A DNA stretch of 64,000 bases from Lycocorax pyrrhopterus obiensis (taxonomy: Eukaryota > Chordata > Aves > Passeriformes > Paradisaeidae), in assembly GCA_014706295.1 (NCBI GenBank), contig JACSVZ010000007.1, positions 44,034,975-44,098,974 on the forward strand, given 5' to 3'. The position numbers and the translations under genes are program-made. Under the pieces are notes generated by a model that worked only from the letters and a program-made list of their open reading frames with translations, ran no database searches and had not been told where the DNA came from. This document shows positions 13,001 through 25,000 of the stretch, in pieces. Positions within the stretch are counted from its first letter, which is position 1; each line of letters starts with the position of its first letter.

Positions 13001-16000
13001 GTCCTGGCGCCGTTCTACGAGCTGTCTTTCAGCACGCATCTCTTCTTCTATCTCCTGAAGTCTTCTCTCTACCCGTTCTGATACCTTCAAAAGGAAAAAA
13101 ACCATGCTGTAGGAAATTAGTGTGCCTCTCAATACATGTGAAAACATCAACGGCAAAAACATAAACAGAGCATGGGGTGAAAAGAAAAGAGAACATAATT
13201 TGTATTTTATTCAAGCAGATTTAGAATGCTAGAGAAAATAACTAGTTATAGCAGTGAGCACTCCAGAAGTACTCAAGCAGGGAACCAAATTGTTATCTTG
13301 CTGGTAGTATCCTCCTTTAGGTGTATGCATATTTTTCTCTACAGTGGTGGTTCTACTCAAGCGTTAAATATCTCATTATCAAGTTTAGAGCAGCCTAATG
13401 TTAAGTTGCAATACAAAAGTCTTAGCTTCTCTGTCACAAGCCTGATTAACTTCTGGAGGGACATTTCTTTCACATCTCCAGTCTGCAAAACAGACCAGGG
13501 TTTGCCTCTTTCATGCTCCAAAATCTGTGAGTGAAAAGTAGTAAACAAGAACTAAGTACATGAGAATGACTGTAACAACACAAAATAATTACATCACTTT
13601 AAGCCTTTTTCCCCAATATTTTGTGAATCCATGTACAAACAAATACAAACAACAACACATACTTATTAAAGCAATTTGGATTATGAACATAAAAGCTCAA
13701 TCAGACTAGAATACCAGAATTACTTCACTCTTGCAATTGAAGCTGCTAGCAGACAGCACCCTCTTGAGGCAACAAATTAAATTTTTTTTGGTAAAGAGTA
13801 GCAATAAAAATATTTAAGCATCATTTCCTCCCTATCTTAAAACTAATTATTTTAAGCAACCACTAGAATGCAATATATCTATTCCCAAATGGTATTTAGA
13901 TAAAAAGAGAAAGACAAAAAACACCTTTCGACTACTAGCTTCTGATGTATGTGGAGGTGAGTAAGTTCTCATCTTTCTCCATTAAGCACACCTCCATTAG
14001 CACTAGGCATAGAAGCACAGATAGAAAATTTTACCATGAGCAACACAGTTATGTAGCAACAGAAACACAAGTAAGGCTACACTTACGTTCTGGGCTTCAT
14101 AAGGCTTAACAAACAAAGCACTCTTTTTCTTTAGAACAGAATATACCCCTCAGAAAACACTTTTGGCTTGTGCAGCCAGATGAATAGCCAGCTTACAGTC
14201 TGAAATACTGTATTTTTTCCTAAAACCATCAGGAGATGCCTGGCACTGCATCAAACCATGCACCTTCATGTACGTTATGAAAGCTCTGCAGTCATAATCC
14301 AGAATACTTACTAAAAACTAATGTATAAAAGATAAAGACCACATCACAATGTTTGTTTTGACAAGTACTACTTAGTGTTACTTCTCAGAATTCATAAAAT
14401 ACTCCAGCTAACAGAAACAATGATACTATGTAGCAGGAACAAAAAAATTACACTGTCATTAAACTTGTTATATCTGTGCTGAAAACCAGGAAATGTCACC
14501 CTTTTCCCCATACGTATCTAAAATAAAGAAATGAAACAGTAATGTTTTTGCATTTTTTTAAAAAAATTTTGACTATGTGTTTCTGAAGACAAGCTTTCTC
14601 AGCTCTCATGTACCTTTTACAATGAAGCAAGTGAGCACTAAATCTATTACAAAAGAAAATGTACAATTTTGACTTGATGGAAGATTCAAAAGTAACATCA
14701 CCCCCAAAGACAACATTCCAAAGAAGAGTTCAGGAACTTCTTCACTGTCATGGGTCTAGCATGCACAGCAGGTAACATGACACGAGGCAGCACTAGACAG
14801 GCTTTAGATTCCTGCAAACTTCTAGTTTCACTACAAATTATCACTAACTCAGAACAAGTAAGAAATTAATTTTATGAGGTGATTTGCCTTGCCTCTGACT
14901 TCCTCCAACTCACTCCAGAATACAATTGTTGTATTATTTCTAACAAGGTACTAAAAAAGATGGATTATATATCATTATATTTGTCAGGTGCATGGAAATT
15001 TCAGTTACAGACATAATCCTCTTTAACAAACAAACAAAAAACCCCCCAGAACCAACACAAACCACCGAACATTTTCATGCTACTTATAACCCCTATTTGT
15101 TTCCCATACTTTGTATATTGGTATGGTATTGGTAACACCTTGGCACTTCAGCAAGGTTTTATCTCCCACAAGAATTGTTCCCTGTTTTTGTAGCCTCTCT
15201 GACCTTCCTCAGTTTGTCACAGAGCCTGTGGCATACAACAGTAAGAATTTAAAAAAAAAAAGAATTAGAAACAGTTAAGTGTTAATCTGTTAATTAGTAC
15301 AGGCAGAGTAAACTCAAAAACATACTTGTCTTCCTTTATCCCAAATGACCCTGACTCAGGACAACATTTCTAGCATTAAAGTATGTATCTTGACCTCTGA
15401 ATGTTATCAAAAATCTTAGTGTAGACAAGTGGTTCACTGAAGGACAGTACAAAGAATTTGGAGGCTCTACACAACAACATGAAATACTAGCACTAAACTG
15501 CTGCATTCAGAACATACTAGAATGTGATTTCAAGCATGCATTTTTAGCAACACAGACTATCTGAATGATAATGATGACACTAGAGCTGTGTCTCCACATA
15601 AAGCTTTCAGGTAGCAGCAAAATCCATAAAAACATATTAGGCTATCAAAAAGTTCCTCCCCTCCCCTGCAATTAAACACAAAGAACAGAATGTCCTTTTT
15701 AAAACCAGGGTGACATTTAAGTCATGCAGCTAAATATAATCTTGTGGAAGATGCTGGATGCTTACTGTACAAAAAGCACCATCCTACTTAGTGAATTTCT
15801 GCCATTTTTCAGCTTTTCACTGTTATTTCTAGTGCACAAGTGCTGCTAACAGAAATCTATTTCAACAGATTTTTGCTGCCTTTCTTGTTACGACCCAATT
15901 TATCATCAATGCATACTTGAAACAGGAGTATTAAAAATCACAAAAAGAGCAAACTTTTTTCAGAGATATAACTTTAAATATTGTTAAACTTTCCCCTCAT

Positions 16001-19000
16001 GACAAATGATAATATGTGTTATACCTTTTACAAGACACCTGTGCAGTACCAAAAATCCTTATACCAGATGTTCTGAAGGACAGTTCATTATCTGACAATA
16101 ATCCTGGCCCTCTGAGATACCATAACCACAGTAACTCCATGTAAGACCCATTTCACTTGACATTGCTGTCTTTTTCCAGAGACAGTCTACCATCATTTTA
16201 TAATGGCACGATCTCAACTAAGCATCTACCTAATTTGAACTAAACTGTGCTTCAAGGAAGTTGCTTTTTATGTATAAAGATCAGCATCTTGTGCTATTTG
16301 AGATGTGCTTCTATCCAAGAGATTTCAACAAAATATCCAAGAAGGCTATCTTATGTAACCATAAAGTAAGTAAATATTCCTTCCATTGCTTCTATGTCTG
16401 TCTAGCAAACATCCAACCCCTTTTCAAGAAGAAAGGAATCTCACAAAATGTCAAGTTAAGAAAGAGATTTTGATATAGAGAGAGTTGTAGAACCTGAAAG
16501 GCTTTTTACCAAAACTGCCTGTAGATTCTCAAGCACAAGGCCATGGAGAGTGCTCAACCTGAAACAGGCATCCAGCTACGCCTGTGTCACAACCTTCAAT
16601 GTCATCTGGTTTTTATACTGCGATGGAAAAGCTCTCTTTATAGGTAAAATAGCGTGCATTGATTGTGTTGTGTGGATCTTTAAGTATTCAAATTCAGCAT
16701 CAAAAAGGCTCTAACAATCATAAAACTCTAATAAAAATAAATTCTGAACTAGTGACTCAGAAGAACTGCAGTAATTTAGACCTTTATCATCACACATCTA
16801 CATACAGGCAATTTTCAAACAGCCCTGAATATACCAAACCGTAAGAATTTAGATACATATCTCTAAAAAAAATAAAGACTTAAGGACACTGAACTGAAAA
16901 GAATGTTTCTACCATGAGCTCATCCTGTGAAATTATCAAGATTTCAAGTTGACAATTTATTGCCAAGAATCATACAATAGAATATAAATACAACGATGGC
17001 AATCTTCGAGGTGATAAACACTCCCAAGTAAAGGAGTTAGAAGCTAGGAGTAAGGACAAAAGCTCCTGCACTACTTTGCATAAGGAAATTTTGAGAAAAA
17101 AAGTATTTCCTCTTACCCAACTCATTTTCACCAATGACAATCAATTCTGAATTAAGCAATCTCATTAGAAGAATTCCTAAATGCATACACATAATAAAGG
17201 ATTTCAAATATCTACAATAACAGTTTCTACATGTACTCTAATCTCATGCTTTGCTATGCATACTATGAGAGTTATTTTTATTCTTAACATCCATACTGAA
17301 TTCCTCTTTTGCATTTACCTCATCTTGCTGATTCTGCCAGGCTCATGAGGTAAGAGGAGACCACTAAGCTTTGAACAAGGGCAAAGGATCCAAACCTAGT
17401 ATCAGAGAGCACTGGTAAAGCAGCAGTGCACAATGTTGCTACCACTAGGCTTTTTAAGTGGTGTGGAATTGGCTGGATACAACAACGCACTGAGTCAGAA
17501 TTTTTCCGCCCGAAAAGTAACACTCTGAAAAGCCTCTGAAGAAACTGAACAACCTCCCAAGTTAAAATTAGGGATGAAAAAGTAGTTAGATTTAAAAAAC
17601 CAAGTAAATAAACACTCTACAACAGCTAACAAAAAAACCTAAGACATAACATATCAACCAAACACACACAAAATAACCAAAAAAACCCAAAAAACAAACC
17701 AGATCACCTAAAAAGTGGCAGCTCCTCTCAAAATACATAAACTATTTGCAGAACACCTTGCTATAGGACAGGATCATAAAGATATGCAAGTTATAACAAA
17801 CACTAGGCAAGTTCCAAAAACAAAATCCCCAGAGGGATTATCACTCAGTACAGAAAGCACACAGACCACTTCCAGATCAAGAAGCTCCTAACTCACAGGT
17901 GATCAGACTACTACTGTACAAAATTATCATTAGATGACTTTCTGTTCTAATACTGTACACTAAATTTCCGCTTTTTGGCCATTCATCATATATGGCTAGA
18001 TCTTTCCTAACTACCCGTTTCTTCTGCAAATTGAACCTCAGCAATTCTTTTATCTTTTCAAGGAAGTCTTTGAATCAGTGGCCTTTTTTTTTCCCCCTTT
18101 TTCTTTTTTCCCTCTCCTCTTTCCAGTCTTCTTTCCATTTGGCCAATGTTCTTCATAACATCAATAATCAGCATAGAGCAGACTATTCCAGGTGAATTCT
18201 TACTATTCCTACACATAAAAATCATCTCACTGCAGCTTACTGCAGCATTTGTGTCTTCACTAAAAGAGTATCAGTAAATATTTCAGTTTGCATAGCTTTA
18301 TTGCATGATAATGTTCCCTCCCAACTAAGAGACTTACTCTTCTGATATTCCCCTTACCATGAACAAACTACAGAAGACTTCCTTATTACACTTCACCCCT
18401 CTCATTCTTCGCTCCTTTCAGGTCAAAAGTGGTAATCTTCAATTTCACATCTTGAAACCCTACTGTAGGAGGTCAAAGAGCTAGTTATTTCTTTCATTAA
18501 TGACAGTGGATGCCTGCATTCCTGAGGATTGAGGAAGGTTTGTTTCTCTCATGCAAAGGCACTGAAGAGTTGTAATGTAGCCAGTTGTAGCAGCTATTCT
18601 CTTGAAAACCACCTTGGTTAAAACTTAATGAATTTGCTAATTTCCTAGTACATGAAAGAGAAAAAAACTGTAAGTATACTGAGAAGTCTGCTACAAGAAA
18701 AACACAGCATTTTGCAAGTATCAACAATTCTTTATCAGATAAACTTACGTTATCCTACCAGGCTACTAGGAGAAATCAAAATTAACATTCTAACAAAGAC
18801 AACCCCATCATATTTTTCTACAAAGGCTGACAAGGCAAGTCTTCTTTCCCTGAGGGACTCTATCATATCAAGAACATAACTGGTACAGATAGTGTCTCTT
18901 GAATCACTGTCCAACTTAATCCAGAGTCAGGAATTTATACAAGTATGTTTATTAAGTCTGCTGGTACCAACAAATGGTCCATGCCAACAATATTGTTATC

Positions 19001-22000
19001 AGTGATGAACATATCATTAAAGCCCTTGACAGAGCATTCAGTACCAATTCATGCAATTTTAGGGCAAGATGAATCACCTATGGGAAAATAAGCATATATT
19101 ACACTTGCCCTGAAAAGTCAGCATAGCTACTAATATCACAATAAATGCTTACATAAAGCATACACTCAAGTCTTATGTGCCAAGAACTACCTACAGGATT
19201 CTCACCTACTAATTACTGGGGTGATTCTCAACTTCTCTTGTTCCTACAGCAATATGCTGTTTGACTTTCATCTCAATAGCAGATCTCTTTCAGATTAAAG
19301 TAACACAGACTGCAGTTAGTCTGCTTCCCGCAGATACAGGAGACAAAAAAGAAAAGACTGTCATGGCTGTCCTGCCTTCTTTGTGACATTTTGTCACCAA
19401 GCCTTCAGAGAAGAGTGCAGCCCAAAGAGACTCCTTCCATTTTGCTACACAGATGATAAGGATTGAAAAGGACAGGGAGGAAGGGAGGGAGGAACAAGAA
19501 ACAAGACTATTTATCATCATAACATGGGAAAGCTTGTATCTTTCCAAAGGTATCTTCAAAAAGTATAATAGCATTCAAACCAATGTTTAAAGTTAAAAAG
19601 CAGCTTTCTCCAAGGCAGTGAATTTTGAAGCAGAAAAATTCACAATACACACACCTGTAAAACACTTTTACTTGACACAAGCACCTGAAATACAAAGTTT
19701 GTCTTGCTGATTTAATTATCGAAGGGTAACATTTCAACAACCTCTAGTAGCCCAAAAAAGATCATGTTCAGATAAACATATCATATGTAATACCGATTAC
19801 CAACACACACATTAAACTAGAAGCCCACATTTTGCTTAGAATACTACAAATAAATAATCTTTTCATGTTAGTCACACTCACCGTTTCTTGTCTTTGGGAC
19901 TCAGTGAGCTTTTCAGACAATTCTTCTAGAGTCTTTCTTAATTCAGCATCAGTCCTTCATAGGAAAAGATAAGTAAGACAATATTCTACAGTGCAAAAAC
20001 TAAGTAACACCCATGATGATTTTAAGCAGCAACAATCTCCCAGAATTTTTTGCTATCTCAATTTGTTCTACAGCCTATTCATAATAGATCATAGCCTATT
20101 CATAATAATTTATAGCATAATTAGAAACAAGCTTCAAGTGGAAAATTCATGATAAAAAGCATTTCCATTCCTCAAGTGAAGAAACAGAGCATCTAAATAT
20201 CAGCTAGGTATCAGGCCAACAAGTACAAAATTATGGACACATCTACACAGTCCTTTTGAACAGTACTTTCCTACTAGGAATTAACAGTCTAACTCCAGTT
20301 ATTGCTATTGAACAAAGCACCACATGTTGAGAAAGTATACAGATTATGGCCTGCAGAAGAGCTTGCCCTGAAAGGACTCCAGTAAAAAGAACAAATTAGG
20401 AGCAAAAATGTAATAAAAGAAATTCCCTAGTCCTTGCTGTTTTGTGCATGTATTTAAAAAAGCTGAGGAAAGCCCCATATACTACACAAATTGGAATTGA
20501 TGGGTGTCATTTACATTTATAAATACGGCAGAAGATGATATAAAACAAGCAGTTCATAATCCTGCTTTCATCCACATGTTGCACAATCCCCCATTCTCCC
20601 CAAAATTATTTTTTGAAATAAAAGAGTTTAAGAATTGTTTTCCACACTGTTCTTCACATGGAGTTATACTCTGTTTATACCTATTTCTCCTTGAAAGCTC
20701 ACGACTGAAGTCATCTCCCAGGCGAACTTGTTCACTGCTGAGATCTCGAAGAGACTGGTGAAAAGAATGCAGCTGTAAATAAAAGTACACAAATTAAGCC
20801 AAGGCTTAGGAACCCTTTTTTTCTGTGACATTCCAAAAATACATATCTACACATATATACACTTTTTAAAATAAAGCAGACAAAAATAACCTACAAAATA
20901 ATAAAACTCCATGAACTGTAGTTGAGCCTGGATGACTGGATGAGGCTTGTGCACTTCTGTTTCAATCAGCCCTTCACAATACTTGCTTGTTGTAGTTTAA
21001 TTTTCAGTACTTTATTTGCTAAACCAAGTTTCCTAACTATGCTTTTTTTCTGCGGTTCAGAGCTTAGACACTGCACCACCTTTTTAACCTAATGCAAAGC
21101 AAGTTGAAACATCTGAACAAGTAATGCTGAGGAAAGACATATTTCATGTTAATAGATGCTAGTATAGGTAAAACAAAGTTCTGTCCAGCTATATATGCTA
21201 CTATAAATAGATGACAGAGGAACTTGAAACAGAACAAGCGAAGCAGCATGATGCCTTCAGGATCTACCAAGAACAGGTATTGCCCAAGACTTTACATACT
21301 CTTTTTTTCAGATCTTGGGAAAAAAACCCAAAAAACAAAAACACACATCTACTTTCCTCTGTAAAACCTCCCACTTTCCCCATTCAGCAGGCTCCCAATT
21401 TATCATCAAAGTTTTAGGGAGCAAATAAAAAAATAAATAGGTCATTCAGTCTTCATGGGATAGAAAGTGACAGTTAATCCATCGTAAGGCAACCTATTCC
21501 TGTCAGTTCCATGGCCAGGATTACCGTTATGAAAAACACTAATTTATAATATTCCTTTGGTCTATGCCCTAAATTTAAACCTTGATCTTCCACAACCAAG
21601 CTGACTGCCCTCAACATTCAGACACAGGAACTACTACCTCCCTTGTGTGATTAACCAGAAATTTCAACCTGACCTGAGAGGCTTTGAAAAAGCACAGCGT
21701 ATTTTCAAAATGTATGTGCTAAGAAGGAGAGGGACTTAAATGTGTCAAAAGATTATTCGGCTGAAAAATTACTTCAGCTAGAAAAAGTCAGAATGGGAAT
21801 AAAGAGACACTGGTTACAGAAAAAAAGAAAATGCCACAACTTTAGCTAAGCAGTACTGCTTTACCTCTGGTCTAATTTCTACCTATAATCATGATCAATG
21901 ACTACTTCTAATTCATCATTCCTCAAAGCACTATACTCCTCTTACAAAACAGTTAATGAAAAGAAAAAAGCCATATTCACTCACTGAAAAGCAAGAATAA

Positions 22001-25000
22001 GGAATAAACCAACGTTTATGATCAAAACTGGAAAAAAAGCTATTTGCCTACACACATATTTAATATGAGGAACTTTGTATGCATTGCAGGAACTCCCTTG
22101 AATAAAATTTCCAAGATATTTATAGAATATCTGGAAGTAATCTAAAATAGTCCTAAGATTTTTGGATGGTTGGAAGGAAAGATTTCCATATAACATTGTT
22201 TCCTTCCAAGGATTATTTTCTACACTTACCTCGGGGGAGGAAGGAATGGGGGGGCGAGAACTAGATTGAGAAGACAATGAAACAGGGTTAAATAAAAGTC
22301 TAGGAAATTTCTACAGCTTCCCAAAAAGTCAACTGAGAAAACATATTGTAGTTAAGTTTAAAATTATTTGGAAGCTGAGACTGATTTAATAAAGTCAATA
22401 TGAATACCTTACAATCAGCTTCTTTAATATTAGTCTACAGAGATTCACTCGAGCAAGTCTAGCCACCCTGTCTGAAAAAGCAAAAACAGGTAGTGAAATC
22501 TCCTCTCTACCTGTAGGGTGACAGAAACACTATAATCTTATCCATTAAGGTAATTAATTTATTTTTTTCTGAAGTCTGCAAGCAGACACAAGTTAAGGGG
22601 TATGAAAATTACCAGTGGCAAACACATCCTCTCCTTCCATCATCTGCCTGAAGTACAGAGTCAAATTATCCCACTCACAGGTCAGACCAAGAAATAAGAT
22701 GAAGTACTAGCTGGATCAAAATCAATCCAAGCTACACTGAAGTAAAAGCAAAAGCACTAAGACCCTATGCCATTAACTAAATGAAGGTGAATGTTAATTG
22801 GTTAGAAGGGATCTCTGGAGAGTATCCCATCCAAGCCCCCTGCCAAGGCAGGGTCACCTAGAGCAGTTACACAAGGAACTCATCCAGGTGGGATCTGAAT
22901 GTCTCCAGACGGAGAATCCACAGCCTCCCTGGGCAGCCTGTTCCAGTGCTCTGCCACACTCATTGTAAAGTTCTTCCTCATGTTGAGGTGGAACTTCTTG
23001 TGTTTTAATTTATGGCCATTGCTCCTTGTCCTGTCACTGGGCACCGCTGAAGAGTCTGGCACCATCCTCTTGACACCCATGTTTGAGATATTAATATGCA
23101 CTACTGAGATCCCCTCTCAGTCTTCTCCAGACTAAACAGGCTATTCAGACATTATTTTTCTTTGTCATTAGATGGCCTAAAAAGTAGGGAGATTATTTTC
23201 ATATTTTTCTTTTGATATCACTACCATCTGCATCTTTTTCTCTATAACGATTTACATGAAACTTCATGGCAGATACAAGAGGTGACTGCCTAATGAAAAA
23301 TAGCAGGTAACACAAATCATAGCTGAAACATGCTTAGCTGCATCTTCAGAATCACCTCATTTAATGTAAAAGCAAAGAGTCTGGTGACCACATACTGTCT
23401 ACTTGGAACAGCAACTCCCATTAGTGCTCTGTACCTGGTCCACATTATCTGCCTCATTGACAAATCGAACACACGCAGATCTAGACCTCCGATGTTTATT
23501 GCCCTGTGAGTCTCCATAATCCCTGAGAGGAGAAGTGGGAAGGAAGTGGCAGTTCCCTGTAGGAGATATGAGATTAAAAAAATAAGTAGGAAGACAAAAT
23601 TTTGTATGGAAAATTTTTCATTTTGCTTCACGAAAAATGCATATTTCATCCTGACAATATCCTTCCAGGTCACATTACAGACAAAACAACTACTAAATTA
23701 CATAACATGCATATGACTCTTTTAGATCTTCTCTCTTCTCTTCTTCAATTTAAACATTTCTTACTCATGACATACAAGTATTCCAGAAAGAGGAATTGTT
23801 TCTCCAAGGAGCGAGTAGTTTTTCCTCAAATTTTATTTGCCCAACCAACCACTTTTTCCTCCAAATGAACCCATCAGAGCTTCAAACTATTATATTTGAC
23901 AGCTTTTACATAGGAATGAAATTTTTAGAGCTTTCTACAAGAATATATTAAATACTAGCTCTGGAAGGAATACTCCCCCCAAACATACCTTTTCCTAAAA
24001 TACAATGAATTTTCTCAGATATACAAGGCAAAAAACCTACTCTTCCATGGGTCATAAACCAGTTCTGTTTTTTCTTTTACACTGTTTCCAAACACCCATA
24101 ATCTCATGCATTTAAAATTTAAATTCCCTTTTTGCTGTGAAGCAAGCTTAAGAAGCTGCAATATCTTTTGGATTTAGCTTTAACTTGTATGTATCTACAA
24201 CTCATGCAGTGGAAAATTAATTTTCTCAGCTGAAAGAATCAACATTTCATTTAGATCTCTTGGGCTATCAGCAGAAAATACTACATAACAGAAAGCTGGA
24301 AAAATTTACCACATGAACAACTGCATAATTTAAATACAGGTCTCCCAAATTTTTAAACTGAATTTCTTTGAAGTAAGCAATGATGACTTTCCATGCCACT
24401 ATTTCTACACATTTTTCTTAATTTCCTCTTAGCATAACACAGCTATATGACATAATTTAAGCATACTCAAGCCCTTTAAGTATTTTACCTGATGTTCCTT
24501 CTCCATCCAGGTCACTGGGATATAAGCTTGAGAGAGATGCACTTCTCATCCCAGAGTTTCGCATTAGTCGCTGGCTCCTTAATTGACCTATAGATTGTTC
24601 CAGTGTTTCTTTTAACTGCAGAAAAGTTATAATTTATTGAAGTATGAACACAGACTTATTTTTTAAAAAGCATGGAAAATACTATTTATTTAAAAGTCAT
24701 TAAGAGAATAAAAACTATTTTTAAGCCAAGTACAGCTACGAATTAATAACAGCTTTTCTTCAATATCTCATATATCACATTCCTGTAATTATAGTAAAAC
24801 ATGCTTCCAACATTGGCAGCTTCAAATATCAAGTTCCTTAAAACAGTGGTGCACCACATGGTGCACCACCATGAAAACTCAAAAGTTTGTCTCCTACAAC
24901 CATAATAAGACCTATTTGCCAGCAATGCTCATTAACAGTCCTGCAAAATCCAGAAAATAACTTCAAATAAATTAGTTTCTACTGGAATTTTTCTACCAGC

